A stretch of 64,000 nt of DNA from Halocaridina rubra (GCA_037179515.1 JAXCGZ010017026.1:62001-126000); one strand, 5' to 3'. Shown: positions 14,010 through 27,397, counted from the first letter of the stretch. The notes: a model not told the origin generated them from the letters alone. Program-made: numbers and translations.

Positions 14010-14082
<73 letters not shown>
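14010..14082. repeat. (TAA)n microsatellite
   Basis: Continuation of the TAA array interrupted by the LTR element insertion. Confidence 0.97.
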
Positions 14083-14109
14083 TTAATAAAAAGAAAAAAT
14101 ACATGTTTA

Positions 14110-14351
14110 GAAAAGAGTTTCAGGAGCTGAGATAGGATTCACAACAGTAAGGTAGATACAGTAGCAGTTACAGAGACTAAGTTGAGTGAGGACATAAAGA
14201 GTGTCACAGTTTTTCCTAAGGGCTTCAGAATATTATGGATTGAAAGATCTGAGAGGACTGGTGGAGGAATAGCACTGCTCATAAGTGAAAGGATTCTGGT
14301 TGAAGAAATAAACTTAATTATAGAAAGTGAGTTCAAGGAATTTCTTGTTGC
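14110..14351 (+). pseudogene. CR1-type LINE fragment, internally deleted, endonuclease N-terminus
   Basis: Begins with about 25 bp of ORF1 (AAAAGAGTTTCAGGAGCTGA, compare 16778) fused directly to ORF2 endonuclease sequence starting GATAGGATTCACAAC (compare 17498), i.e. a deletion of about 720 bp relative to the copy at 15431-20362. The endonuclease part includes VTETKLSED and TGGGIALLISERI. It is cut at 14351 by an RTE 3' end. Confidence 0.85.
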
Positions 14352-14585
14352 ACGGGGCTGCATCTTACATACGTAGCCCTGTGGTAGGGGCAGTAAGGGA
14401 GTTGGCAGTTATGAAGCAAAGCAGGTTGTGGAAGAGCCGGAAGGATGGGCTGTGGCACTCCAGCAGTGCCATCAGAACGGTCGCTAGCTCCCTCATCATT
14501 GCCCATAGAGCAAAGTAATCCCCTTATTGTTTCTTTTTTTAAGTCGGCTACCCCCCAATTGGGGGAGACAGCCAAGGTAGATGTG
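14352..14585 (+). mobile_element. RTE LINE 3'-end copy (5' truncated)
   Basis: About 234 bp closely matching 5919-6156, starting at the stem-loop (CACGGGGCT...AGCCCTGTGG) and ending AGCCAAGGTAGATGTG, then (TA)n. Either a 5'-truncated RTE insertion or a SINE sharing the RTE 3' end. It interrupts a CR1-type endonuclease fragment. Confidence 0.8.
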
Positions 14586-14587
14586 TA

Positions 14588-14588
<1 letters not shown>

Positions 14589-14659
<71 letters not shown>

Positions 14660-14688
14660 ATATATATATATATATTATATATTAGGTA
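14589..14688. repeat. (TA)n microsatellite
   Basis: TA array directly after the RTE 3' end, mirroring 6157-6284. Confidence 0.96.
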
Positions 14689-15087
14689 GCTCTTAAGCCA
14701 ACCAACTTAAATGAATAAATAAGGATAGTTTAATCCCATTTTCCTTCATATTCCTTTGAATTCAATAACAAGGATTCAGTTCAGATCTCTGTCTCTTTCT
14801 CATAGTCAATCAAATCATATAACTGGTAAAGTTACTACTATCGATGTATGGTAAAATTAAATTTCTTGCCATCAGTATCAAGTAATCAATATAATTTGTG
14901 ACAATTCTGTCATATTACCCTTTCACAAAGGGCATTCCCAAGAAAAATTAATGTGATTTATGAAAATTCTATCACAATATCCCTCACTCACAGTGTCTCC
15001 CGTAAATATAAATCAATGTGATTTCTGAAAATTAGGTCAACTTGTCCCTCATTCACAGTTCCTTTCGTATATATTTTTAATTATTGT
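14689..15087. other. unassigned AT-rich sequence with diverged ~62-bp tandem repeats
   Basis: Three diverged units sharing AATGTGATTT.TGAAAATT and a CCCTCACTCACAGT-type segment run from about 14880 to 15070. No ORF or known motif. Confidence 0.5.
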
Positions 15088-15300
15088 GACACCAGGACGG
15101 GCCAAAAAAAAAAATAATAAATCTGCCGTCATCGGACATGGGCACGAAGAAAACATAAAAAGAAACAGAGATGGGGAGCATTGTGACATGTCAGATGTGT
15201 AGGGTTAATAGGAGATGTGTAACGAATATCCAAGAACTTTCGGTGTTGATGAGGCATAGAAAAAGAACCGTAACTGAGGGAAGATTTAACATTGAACTGT
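15088..15300 (-). mobile_element. LINE/SINE 3'-end fragment related to the 52-53 kb inverted repeat arms
   Basis: On the plus strand it reads GACACCAGGACGGGCCAAAA then a diverged body (CATGTCAGATGTG, AGATGTGTAA, AATATCCAA) matching the arms at 52051-52250 and, inverted, 52810-53014. In the other orientation the end GGCCCGTCCTGGTGTC resembles the CCTGTCCGGGTGTCACAA end of the jockey/I LINE at 59100. It is probably a minus-strand retroelement 3' tail. Confidence 0.55.
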
Positions 15301-15315
15301 CCTAGACAGTCCTAT

Positions 15316-15430
15316 TTAAGGCCAAAAGACCTATCATTTGTAGTATCGCAACGGGTGGCTGATGTCATAGGCCAACCTGATACATTAAAAGAGCAGGGAC
15401 GACATACCAAAATTGACATGACACTGAACA
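15316..15430. repeat. 115-bp repeat, copy 1 (twin at 21333)
   Basis: GGCCAAAAGACCTATCATTT through GACATGACACTGAACAC, nearly identical to 21333-21447. In both places a CR1-type LINE copy begins at its right edge. No ORF of its own; at 21370 its ATG provides the start of the downstream RT frame. Confidence 0.8.
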
Positions 15431-16459
15431 CACACACACACCGCGCGTTCAGTGACACACGGAACTGCTCCTCTTAAATTTTTAATTGTTTCGAGTGACT
15501 AAGTGCTTAGTGGAAAACTTTACCATAATTTCCCTAAATCTGAAATCCTGCAGAGTATTGTGAGTACAAAACTTATATTTGTTGTATGACGAGACTGTCC
15601 AAAATATTACAGGAAAAAAAATTGAGAACATTTTTCGTGAGGGGAGAGAGAAGCTGCCGTCCAGTTCTGCCTTGAAGGAAATTTAGAAGAGTTGCCAGAG
15701 GTGAAGCCATCACATCACATTACCTAATTTTTTCGTGTAAACTGGGGAAAGCTCTTAAGCCGTTTACCTGATCCTGTGGTTCCATATATTGTTAAAATCA
15801 GTATCCTTCCCATTTATATTAACTTGTTAGTTAGTTTGATACACGAAATAATTGAATAAGTAAAAAAAAAAAAAAATATCCACCTGTCAACAGTACTGAG
15901 TTAAGTTGCCAAGTAGTACAGCTGTCTTATTTTCTTCTTCTTTTTTTTTTGCTTTTCTTTTAGCTTTCTCTTTTACTATTTTGTTATTATTTTGTATATA
16001 TATTGAGTTAAATGTAAAGTCTAATCTTGTGATAACATACCTTGGTTAGCAAGTGAGTTTATCAGTTTGGAAGAATATATAGCAGAAACAAGTGGGTGCC
16101 ACCTCAAACACAGGTTCGAATTTTTCCTTCTGGTTTGACTTTTGTTTTGTTGCATTTTTTTTCTTTTTCTTTTTATCCTTAAATTACCATGGTCAAGTTT
16201 TTAAGTTAAGATGTGTGTTACCAGAAAAGAGATAAACTGAGTCACTAAATAGCACTTATATGGAGATATAAAAATTCGGTGTGAAGCTTAATTAAAAGTT
16301 TTTCTCTTTTTTTTTCCTCTTTCTCGTCTTCTTTCTATATTCTGTGAGAGGGAGAACATAAAAATGACGCCATCTCTGTCCCAAACCTCTCCCATCCATG
16401 GGTCGGTAGGAGGGGTAGCCATCAGGAGACTCAAACAGAAAATCTAGAATTTAGAGGAA

Positions 16460-17442
16460 ATGGTTATAAGCCTTGATGATAAAATTCAGAATATGGATGG
16501 AGAAATGAAAGAGAATGAAACACTCAGAGAGCAAATAAGATCTTTGGAGGAAGCAAATAAAGCACAAGGGCAGGAGAGAAAGGAACAAGAAAAAAGAATA
16601 AAGAAGCTGGAAGGGGAAAAGAGTCAACTAGAATCTAGACTTTCTAAACAAGAAGATAAAAACAAACAGCTGAATGACAACCTAAAGGAATTAGATGTTA
16701 GTTCACTGCTCTCTTCTGAGAGAGATGAGATTGCTGCTTGGAATGTCCAGATTAAGGAAAATATTGAACAGTTCAGAAAAGAGTTCCAGGAGCTGAATAT
16801 GGAAAATGATGCCATGAAAACTTCCTTTGCTGATGCACTAAAGGGGAATGTGGCAGTAAAAGAGGCTGTAAAGGTGGTGGCACTGGAAAACATACAAACA
16901 GTTGACTATAAAGAGACAGTAATCGAAAAAATGAAAGACGTTGTGATGGAAAGGGCAAACCCACTCATCAGACAGGCACTTGATAAGGAGAAGACAGTGG
17001 TAATCTCAGGCATAAGCGTGTCCCAGGAGCCAACATGGCAGGGGAGACTTGAAGAAAATAAAGCTAGGGTTGTAGACCTGATAAGAAAGCTTGGAGTAGT
17101 ATGTGGTCCTGAGGATATTGTAAACATACATCAACTAGGTAAATATTCGAGGGAAGGAAAGCCGAGACCAACAAAAGTAACCTTTGAGAGAGGGGAAACA
17201 TGTAGGGAAATATTGTTGAGAAAAAAAGTCTAAAAGACCTTCAAGAATTCAAAGAAGAGTTCATTAGACAATACAGAACACAGGAAGAGATGGGAAAGAT
17301 CAAAAACTTGTTGCAAGAGGCAAGAAGGTTAAATGATGAAAAAAATGAAGAAGAGAAGAAAAATTTTCATTACAGAGTTCTTCCAGACAAAGGGGAGATA
17401 AAGAAGATAATGACAGAAGATCAGGGGATGGGGCCTCATTAA
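16460..17442 (+). pseudogene. CR1-type LINE ORF1 protein (coiled coil, nucleic-acid-binding)
   Basis: The frame opens at 16460 and is intact to 17233 (257 aa), where a one-base change in an A-run (GAGAAAAAAAGTC) shifts it; the expected tail continues to the GPH stop at 17440-17442. Residues about 1-110 are Glu/Lys/Gln-rich heptads, a coiled coil for trimerisation or similar. Residues about 175-257 (VVISGISVSQEP ... NIHQLGKYSREGKPRP) resemble the RRM-like C-terminal domain of LINE ORF1 proteins. It probably bound LINE RNA. ORF2 sequence overlaps its 3' end in another frame. Confidence 0.8.
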
Positions 17443-20269
17443 GATTGTTATACACAAATGCTGATGGATTAGCTGGTAAGGCAGTAGAAATAACAGATAG
17501 GATTCACAACAGTAAGGCAGATATAGTAGCAATTACAGAGACTAAGTTGAGTGAGGACATAAACAGTGTCACAGTTTTCCCTAAGGGTTTCAGAATACTA
17601 AAGGTTGAAAGATCTAAGAGGACTGGTGGAGGGATAGCACTGCTCATAAGTGAAAGGATTCAAGTCGAAGAAATAAACTTGGCTATAGAAAGTGAGTTCA
17701 AGGAATTTCTTGTTGCTCGCATAAATACTGGGTCAGAGAGCATTATAATAACTGTTGTATACAACCCACCAAGGAACCAGAATAGGCTTGAAGTTTATGA
17801 GGAAAGTCATATATAGGTACTATTGAAGTCATAAACTCAGTTGTTAACATGGCACGGGAGAGAAAATGTAGGATTTTAATTATGGGAGATTTTAATCATA
17901 AAGAGATAGATTGGATAAATCTTGACCCACACAGTGGTGAGGACTCATTCGGGGCAAGATTCCTAGATTGCATACAAGGGAATTTCCTACACCGACGTGT
18001 AATGGAACCAACGAGGGGCAGGGGTGGGGATGAGCCATCACTACTTAATCTAGTATTCACAGATAATGTGTTGGATATTGTAAAAATTGAGTATGAACCA
18101 CCAATTGGAAAGAGTGACCACTGTGTGTTGTTGATGGAGTATATCATTGAAGATATTCTGCCTGAGAGTATAGGCACCGAGGACATGAGGAGGAACTATT
18201 CGAAAGGAGATTACATCAAAATGAATAAGTTTTTTGCAGTTATTGACTGAAGAACCTTATTTTACAACAAATCTGTACAAGAAATGTATGACATCTTTTG
18301 TGAGAAATATGGGAAGATAGTAGATTGCTGCATACCTTTCACCAAAGTAGGTGTGATTCATTCCAGAGAGAAATGGTTCGATAAAGAGTGTAAAAGAGCT
18401 AAGGAGTGGAGAGACAAATGCTGGAAAAGGTATAGGAGGAGAAAATACATAAATGCCTGGCAAACCTACAAAAGAGCAAGAAAAGACTACCTAAGTAAAA
18501 GAAGAGAGGCAGAGAGAGACTATGAGAGGGACATCACCAGGAAGGCTAAAGAAAATCCCAAGCTTTTCCACAGCTTTATCAGAGGAAAACTGAAGGTAAA
18601 CGAACAGGTTTTAAGGCTTAAGAGAGAGGATGGAAGCATCACTGAGATGGATGAAGAGATCTACAAAGAATTGAACAAGGAGTTTCAGTCAGTATTTATA
18701 GTAGAAAATACCCCCACCCCCTCAGGTTGCAGAGATAGAAGCTTAAGGGCCGGTATTAGAGAACATCAACCTTACAGCCACAGAGGTATGCAAAGCGCTG
18801 ATGGAGTTAGATGCTCATAAAGCTACAGGTCCTAATGACATAGCCCCTCATGTACTTAAAAAATGCGCAAACTTAATATCAGTGGCACTAAGTATCATAT
18901 TTAAAAAGTCACTGGAGACAGGGGAGATTCCAAGATGCTGGAAACAAGCTTATGTGATACTTATCTTCAAAAAGGGAAGGAGGGATACGGCTCTGAACTA
19001 CAGACCAGTATCCTTGACCAGCATAGTTTGCAAAGCTATGTAGAAACTACTAAGGAAACATATCTCTCTTCACTTGGAATCCTTCAACTTTTTGTCAGTG
19101 AGGCAACATGGCTTCAGAGAAGGTAGATCAACAGTAACAAACTTATTAGAATTTTATGATGAGGTAAGCCAAACCTTACAGGAAAGAGAGGGCTGGGCAG
19201 ATTGCATATTCCTAGACCTCCAGAATGCGTTTGACACTGTTCCACATGGGAGACTTATTAGGAAGCTGCAAGCAATGGCTAGAATAGGTGGAAATGTCTT
19301 GAAATGGATAAAAACTTACTTAGAAGGAAGGGAACAGAGGGTTAGAGTAAGACACTCAGTGTCTGAATGGAGAAGAGTTAGTAGTGGAGTTCCACAGGGT
19401 TCAGTTTTAGGGTTACTTTTGTTCCTTGTATATGTAAATGACCTACCAGAGTCTGTAAATTCATTCATGAATATGTTTGCAGATGATGCAAAGATTGTGA
19501 AGAAAGCAGGAAACGAGAACAATGGTAAAGAAATTCAGGAAGATCTAGATAGTCTGCACGAGTGGTCAGAAAAGTGGCTAATGAAATTCAATACTTCAAA
19601 ATGTAACATAATGAGAATGGGTACAAGTGCAAGAAGGCCCAAGCTTGACTACTCGGTGGCTGGAGTACAACTTCAAGAGACAGAAAATGAGAGAGATCTA
19701 GGAGTAAACTTAATAGCAGATTTGTTTCCAGAAATACATATTAATGGCATAGTAAGGGCAGCATATGCATTCTTATCAAATGTAAGGGTAGCCTTCAGGC
19801 ACATGGAAAAGGAAATGTTCAAAAATATTTATATAACCTATGTGAGGCCAAAACTCGAATATGCAGCCCCCTTTTGGAATCCGCATTTGAAAAAGCACAT
19901 AGCTAAGCTTGAAAAAGTTCAAAGACATGCCACGAAACTGGTGCCAGAAATACGTAATCTCAGTTATGATGAGAGGCTGGGGGAGTTAGACTTACCATCA
20001 CTCGATGCTAGAAGATTGAAAGGGATATGATGACAGTCTTTAAATTCCTTCATGGTTATGATAGAGTGGATAGGGATCGATAGTTTGATATGGCAGGCTC
20101 TAGAACTAGAGGTCAAAGTTCGAAGCTCCGTAAGAAAACTTCTTTGCAGGATGTAAGGAAATACTTTATCAGTATAAGAGTAGTTGATAATTGGAATTCG
20201 CTAAACGAGGAGGTAGTTAATGCTATCTCAATCAATAGTTTTAAGGACAGGTATGATAAGTATCACTAA
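17443..20269 (+). pseudogene. CR1-type LINE ORF2: endonuclease plus reverse transcriptase, broken
   Basis: Endonuclease (LYTNADGLAG, TETKLSED, MGDFNHKEIDW, GKSDHC) spans about 17443-18150, then a basic linker (to about 18620), then RT: HKATGPNDIAPHVL, RPVSLTSIVCKA, motif A FLDLQNAFDTVPHG, motif B SGVPQGSVLG, motif C MFADDAKIV, and the C-terminal [12 protein letters not shown] region. Defects: frameshift near 17814, TGA at 18248, frameshift near 18715, TAA in a GAAGCTTAAGG context near 18745, TAG at 19041 and a frameshift near 20028. The defects at 18248, 18745, 19041 and 20028 recur in the 24-27 kb copy. Confidence 0.88.
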
Positions 20270-20362
20270 GTACAAAATGGAACCGATCAGGAAACGGGAA
20301 GATACGAGCTTTGGGCTCTTTCCCGTAAACACAATTAGGTAATCACAATTAGGTAATCACAC

Positions 20363-20924
20363 GCACACTGAATATGTTTGCAGGTGATTCAAATATTGTG
20401 AAGAAAGTGAGACGCGAGAATAATGGTAGATAACTTCAGGAAGACCTAAATAGTTTCAATGAGTGGTCAGAAAAGTGGATAACGGAATTTAATACTTCAA
20501 AATGTAAGGTAATGAGAATGGGTACAAGTGCAAGAAAGCCCAAGTTTGACTACTCGGTGGCAGGAGCAGAACTTGAAGAGACAGAGAATGACAGAGATCT
20601 AGGAGTTAGCATACAGGCAAATTTGTCTCCAGAAAGGCATATAAATGGCATAGCAAAGACAGCATATGCTTTCTTAGCAAATGTAAGGGTAGCTTTAGGC
20701 ACATGGACAAGGAAATATTCAGAAATATTTATGTAACCTATGTGGGGCCAAACCTTGAATATACTGCCCCCTTTTGGAATCCACACTTGAAAAAGCATGT
20801 AATTAAGTTGGAAAAAGTTCAAAGACATGCCACAAAGCTGGTGCCAGAAATGCACTATCTCAGTTCTGAGGAGAGGCTGAAGGAAGTAGACTTACCACCA
20901 CTCGAGGCTAGAAAACTTCTTATT

Positions 20925-20925
<1 letters not shown>
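20363..20925 (+). pseudogene. CR1-type LINE fragment, divergent subfamily, RT C-terminal half
   Basis: Joined to the tail of the previous copy by a short CACACGCACAC linker. It starts in RT motif C (MFAGDSN, with the catalytic Asp pair lost) and runs through RKPKFDYSVAGAELEETENDRDLGVSI to LPPLEARK, then ends at (TTA)n. Residue differences (AGAELEE against AGVQLQE; SIQANLSPERH against NILADLSPEIH) mark a separate subfamily. A near-identical fragment is at 27398-27957. Confidence 0.85.
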
Positions 20926-21447
<522 letters not shown>

Positions 21448-22933
21448 ATATCAGTGGCACTAAGTATCATATTTAAGGAGTCACTGGAGTCGGGGGAGAT
21501 TCCAAGATGCTGGAAACAAGCAACTGTGATACCTATCTTCAAAAAGGGAAGGAGGGATACGGCTCTGAACTATAGACCAGTTTCCTTGAACAGCATAGTT
21601 TGCAAAGTTATGGAGAAACTACTAAGGAAAGATATCTCTCTTCACTTGGAATCCTTCAACTATTTGTCAGTGAGGCAACATGGCTTCAGAGAAGGTAGAT
21701 CAACAGTAACAAACTTATTAGAATTTTATGATGAGGTAAGCCAAATCTTACAGGAAAGAGAGGGCTGGGCAGATTGCATATTCCTAGACTTCCAGAAAGC
21801 GTTTGACACTGTTCCACATGGGAGACTTATTAGGAAGCTGCAATCAATGGCTAGAATAGATGGAAATGTTTTGGAATGGATAAAAACTTACTTAGAAGGA
21901 AGGGAACAGAGGGTTAGAGTAAGACACTCAGTGTCTGAATGGAGAAGAGTTAGTAGTGGAGTTCCACAGGGTTCAGTTTTAGGGCCACTGTTGTTCCTTG
22001 TATATGTAAATGACCTACCAGAGTCTGTAAATTCATTCATGAATATGTTTGCAGATGATGCAAAGATTGTGAAGAAAGTAAAAAACGAGAACAATGGTAG
22101 AGAACTTCAGGAGGATCTAAATAATCTGCATGAGTGGTCAGAAAAGTGGCTAATGAAATTCAATACTTCAAAATGTAAGGTAATGAGAATGGGTACAAGT
22201 GCAAGAAGGCCCAAGCTTGACTACTCGGTGGCTGGAGTACAACTTCAAGAGACAGAAAATGAGAGAGATCTAGGAGTAAACATACTGGCAGATTTGTCTC
22301 CAGAAATACATATAAATGGCATAGTAAGGGCAGCATATGCATTCTTATCAAATGTAAGGGTAGCCTTCAGGCACATGGACAAGGAAATGTTCAGAAATAT
22401 TTATGTAACCTATGTGAGGCCAAAACTCGAATATGCAGCCCCCTTTTGGAATCCGCACTTGAAAAAGCACATAGCTAAGCTTGAAAAAGTTCAAAGACAT
22501 GCCACGAAACTGGTGCCAGAAATACGCAATCTCAGTTATGATGAGAGGCTGAGGGAATTAGACTTACCATCACTCGAAGCTAGAAGAGTGAGGGGGGATA
22601 TGGTGACAATCTTTAAATTCCTTCATGGTTATGATAGAGTGGATAGGGATCGATATTTTGATATGGCTGGCTCTAGAACTAGAGGTCATAGTTTGAAGCT
22701 TCGTAAGAAAACTTCTTCGCAGGATGTAAGGAAATACTTTTTCAGTGTAAGAGTAGTTGATAATTGGAATTGGCTAAGCGAGGAGGTAGTTAATGCTATC
22801 TCAATCCATAGTTTTAAGGACAGGTATGATAAGTATCACTAAGTATAAAATGGAACCGATGAGGAGACGGGAAGATACGAGCTTTGGGCTCTTTCCCGTA
22901 AACACAATTAGGTAATCACAATTAGGTAATCAC
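21448..22933 (+). mobile_element. CR1-type LINE, 5' truncated, RT plus 3' end
   Basis: Starts at AATATCAGTGGCACTAAG of the RT region and ends in two CACAATTAGGTAAT units. The next LINE copy is appended directly, with no spacer, at 22934. Confidence 0.88.
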
Positions 22934-24046
22934 AGCTGCAAGCAATGGCTAGAATAGGTGGAAATGTTTTGGAATGGATAAAAACTTACTTAGAAGGAAG
23001 GGAACAGAGGGTTAGAGTAAGACACTCAGTGTCTGAATGGATAAGAGTTAGAAGTGGAGTTCCACAGGGTTCAGTTTTAGGGCCACTTTTGTTCCTTGTA
23101 TATGTAAAAATGACCTAAAAGAGTCTGTAAATTCATTCATGAATATATTTGCAGATGATGCAAAGATTGTGAAGAAAATAAGAAACGAGAACAATGGTAG
23201 AGAAATTCAGGAAGATTTAAATAGTCTGCATGAGTGGTCAGAAAAGTGGCTATTGAAATTTAATACTTCAAAATGTAAGATAATGAGAATGGGTACAAGT
23301 GCAAGAAGGCCCAAGCTTGACTACTCGGTGGCTGGAGTACAACTTCAAGAGACAGAAAATGAGAGAGATCTAGGTGTAAACATACTGGCAGATTTGTCTC
23401 CAGAAATGCATATAAATGGCATAGTAAGGGCAGCATATGCATTCTTATCAAATGTAAGGGTAGCCTTCAGGCACATGGACAAGGAAATGTTCAGAAATAT
23501 TTATGTAACCTATGTGAGGCCAAAACTCGAATATGCAGCCCCCTTTTGGAATCCGCACTTGAAAAAGCACATAGCTAAGCTTGAAAAAGTTCAAAGACAT
23601 GCCACGAAACTGGTGCCAGAAATACGCAATCTCAGTTATGATGAGAGGCTGAGGGAATTAGACTTACCATCACTCGAAGCTAGAAGAGTGAGGGGGGATA
23701 TGGTGACAGTCTTTAAATTCCTTCATGGTTATGATAGAGTGGATAGGGATCGATATTTTGATATGGCTGGCTCTAGAACTAGAGGTCATAGTTTGAAGCT
23801 TCGTAAGAATAACTTCTTTGCAGGATGTAAGGAAATACTTTTTCAGTGTAAGAGTAGTTGATAATTGGAATTCGCTAAGCGAGGAGGTAGATAATGCTAT
23901 CTCAATCAATAGTTTTAAGGACAGGTATGATAAGTATCAGTGAGTATAAAATGGAACCGATCAGGAGACAGGAAGATACGAGCTTTGAGTTCTTTCCCGT
24001 AAACACAATTAGGTAATTACAATTAGGTAATTACACACACACACAT
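22934..24046 (+). pseudogene. CR1-type LINE, 5' truncated, RT C-terminal half
   Basis: Starts at AGCTGCAAGCAATGG, immediately after the tail of the preceding copy. An extra AA near 23107 and a stop (TAA in GACCTAAAAG) break the frame before motif C (ADDAKIV is present). A 240-aa frame runs 23139-23861 and is ended by an inserted base near 23810. The 3' terminus carries two AATTAGGTAATTAC units and a (CA)n tail (24033-24045). Confidence 0.88.
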
Positions 24047-27000
24047 AAAGAGAAGACATTGGTAATCTCAGGCATAAGCTAATCCCAGGAGCCAACATGG
24101 CAGGGGAGACTTGAAGAAAATAAAGCTAGGGTTGTAGACCTGATAAGAAAGCTTGGAGTACCAACAAAAGTAACCTTTGAGAGAGGGGAAACATGTAGAG
24201 ATATATTGTTGAGAAAAAAAAAGTCTAAAAGATCTTCAAGAATTCAAAGAAGTGTTCATTAGACCAAACAGAACACAGGAAGAGATGGGAAAAATCAAAA
24301 ACTTGTTGCAAGAGGCAAGAAGGTTAAATGAGGAAAGAAATGAAGAAGAGAAGAAAAATTTTCATTTCAGAGTTCTTTCAGACAGAGGGGAGATAAAGAA
24401 GATAATGACAGAAGATCAGGGGATGGGGCCTCATTAAGATTGTTACACACAAATACTGATGGATTAGCTGGTAAGGCAGTAGAATTAAAAGATAGGATTC
24501 ACAACAGTAAGGCAGATATAGTAGCAATTACAGAGACTAACCTGAGTGAGGACATAAACATTGGCACAGTTTTTCCTAAGGGCTTCAGAATATTAAGGGT
24601 TGAAAGATCTGAGAGGACCGGTGGAGGGATAGCACTGCTCATAAGTGAAAGGATTCAAGTTGAAGAAATAAACTTGGCTATAGAAAGTGAGTTCAAGGAA
24701 TTTCTTGTTGCTTGCATAAATACTGGGTCAGAGTGCATTATAATAACTGTTGTATATAACCCACCAAGGAACCAGAATAGGCTTGAAGTTTATGAGGAAA
24801 GTCATATATGTACTATTGAAGTCATAAACTCAGTTGTTAACATGGCACGGGAGAGAAAATGCAGGATTTTAATTATGGGAGATTTTAATCATAAAGAGAT
24901 AGATTGGATAAATCTTGACCCACACAGTGGTGAGGACTCATTCGGGGCAAGATTCCTAGATTGCATACAAGGGAATTTCCTACACCAACATGTAATGGAA
25001 CCAACGAGGGGCAGGGGTGGGGATGAGCCATCACTACTTAATCTAGTATTCACAGATAATGTGTTGGATATTGTAAAAATTGAGTATGAACCACCAATTG
25101 GAAAGAGTGACCACTGTGTGTTGTTGATGGAGTATATCATTGAAGATATTCTGCCTGAGAGCATAGGCACCGAGGACATGAGGAGGAACTATTCAAAAGG
25201 AGATTACATCAAAATGAATAAGTTTTTTGCAGTTATTGACTGAAGAACCTTATTTTACAACAAATCTGTACAAGAAATGTATGACATCTTTTGTGAGAAA
25301 TATGGGAAGATAGTAGATTGCTGCATACCTTTCACCAAAGTAGGTGTGATTCATTCCAGAGAGAAATGGTTCGATAAAGAGTGTAAAAGAGCTAAGGAGT
25401 GGAGAGACAAATGCTGGAAAAGGTAAAGGAGGAGAAAATACATAAATGCCTGGCAAACCTACAAAAGAGCAAGAAAAGACTACCTAAGTAAAAGAAGAGA
25501 GGCAGAGAGAGACTATGAGAGGGACATCACCAGGAAGGCTAAAGAAAATCCCAAGCTTTTCCACAGCTTTATCAGAGGAAAACTGAAGGTAAAAGAATAG
25601 GTTTTAAGGCTTAAGAGAGAGGATGGAAGCATAACTGAGACGGATGAAGAGATCTACAAAGAATTGAACAATGAGTTTCAGTCAGTATTTATAGTAGAAA
25701 ATACCCCACCCCCTCAGGTTGCAGAGATAGAAGCTTAAGGGCCGGTATTAGAGAACATCAACCTTACAGCCACAGAGGTATGCAAAGCGCAGATGGAGCT
25801 AGATGCTCATAAAGCTACAGGTCCTAATGACATAACCCCTCATGTACTTAAAAAATGCGCAAACTTCATATCAGTGGCACTAAGTATCATATTTAAAAAG
25901 TCACTGGAGTCAGGGGAGATTCCAAGATGCTGGAAACAAGCAAATGTGATACTTATCTTCAAAAAGGGAAGGAGGGATACGGCTCTGAACTACAGACCAG
26001 TATCCTTGACCAGCATAGTTTGCAAAGCTATGTAGAAACTACTATAATAATAATAATAATAATAATCCTTTATTTCCAATGTACATTGGAAACATATCTC
26101 TCTTCACTTGGAATCCTTCAACTTTTTGTCAGTGAGGCAACATGGCTTCAGAGAAGGTAGGTCAACAGTAACAAACTTATTAAAATTTTATGATGAGGTA
26201 AGCCAAATCTTACAGGAAAGAGAGGGCTGGGCAGATTGCATATTCCTAGACCTCCAGAATGCGTTTGACACAGTTCCACATGGGAGACTTATTAGGAAGC
26301 TGCAAGCAATGGCTAGAATAGGTGGAAATGTCTTGAAATGAATAAAAACTTACTTAGAAGGAAGGGAACAGAGGGTTAGAGTAAGACACTCAGTGTCTGA
26401 ATGGAGAAGAGTTAGTAGTGGAGTTCCACAGGGTTCAGTTTTAGGGTCACTTTTGTTCCTTGTATATGTAAATGACATACCAGAGTCTGTAATTTCATTC
26501 ATGAATATGTTTGCAGATGATGCAAAGATTGTGAAGAAAGTAGGAAACGAGAACAATGGTAGAGAAATTCAGGAAGATCTAGATAGTCTGCACGAGTGGT
26601 CAGAAAAGTGGCTAATGAAATTCAATACTTCAAAATGTAAGGTAATGAGAATGGGTACAAGTCCAAGAAGGCCCAAGCTTGACTACTCAGTGGCTGGAGT
26701 ACAACTTCAAGAGACAGAAAATGAGAGAGATCTAGGAGTAAACTTACTAGCAGATTTGTCTCCAGAAATACATATAAATGGCATAGTAAGGGCAGCATAT
26801 GCATTCTTATCAAATGTAAGGGTAGCCTTCAGGCACATGGAAAAGGAAATGTTCAAAAATATTTATATAACCTATGTGAGGCCAAAACTCGAATATGCAG
26901 CCCCCTTTTGGAATCCGCATTTGAAAAAGCACATAGCTAAGCTTGAAAAAGTTCAAAGACTTGCCACGAAACTGGTGCCAGAAATACGTAATCTCAGTTA

Positions 27001-27394
27001 TGATGAGAGGCTGGGGGAGTTAGACTTACCATCACTCGATGCTAGAAGATTGAAAGGGATATGATGACAGTCTTTAAATTCCTTCATGGTTATGATAGAG
27101 TGGATAGGGATCGATACTTTGATATGGCTGGCTCTAGAACTAGAGGTCATAGTTCGAAGCTCCGTAAGAAAACTTCTTTGCAGGATGTAAGGAAATACTT
27201 TATCAGTGTAAGAGTAGTTGATAATTGGAATTCGCTAAGCGAGGAGGTAGTTAATGCTATCTCAATCCATAGTTTTAAGGACAGGTATGATAAGTATCAC
27301 TAAGTACAAAATGGAACCGATCAGGATACGGGAAGATACGAGCTTTGGGCTCTTTCCCGTAAACACAATTAGGTAATGACACTTAGGTAATCAC
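24047..27394 (+). pseudogene. CR1-type LINE, 5' truncated in ORF1, broken ORF2 (duplicate of 17-20 kb)
   Basis: Appended to the (CA)n tail of the previous copy. It starts in ORF1 (AGAGAAGACATTGGTAATC), carries an internal ORF1 deletion near 24160 and ends ORF1 at 24437. Endonuclease frame 24440-25243 is intact (268 codons including stop; TETNLSED, MGDFNHKEIDW, GKSDHC), ending at the TGA shared with the 18.2-kb copy. RT follows in pieces: 25793-26035 ending in the shared TAG, 26108-26341, 26393-27064 (motifs SGVPQGSVLG and MFADDAKIV) ending in the shared frameshift, and 27061-27303. A (TAA)n plus palindromic CCAATGTACATTGG insertion sits at 26043-26093. Confidence 0.9.
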
Positions 27395-27397
27395 ATG

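Larger units (their letters stand above)
15431..20362 (+). mobile_element. CR1-type LINE, nearly full length, broken
   Basis: About 4.9 kb: 5' region (15431-16459), ORF1, ORF2 with endonuclease, linker and RT, and a 3' UTR ending in tandem CACAATTAGGTAAT. The 5' region matches the minus-strand copy's 5' region (38960-39957), for example CACATTACCTAATTTT and TTTACCTGATCCTGTGG. ORF2's RT is followed by the CR1/L2-type C-terminus. Several frameshifts and stops make it inactive. The segment from about 17.2 kb on is duplicated at 24.1-28.4 kb. Confidence 0.88.
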
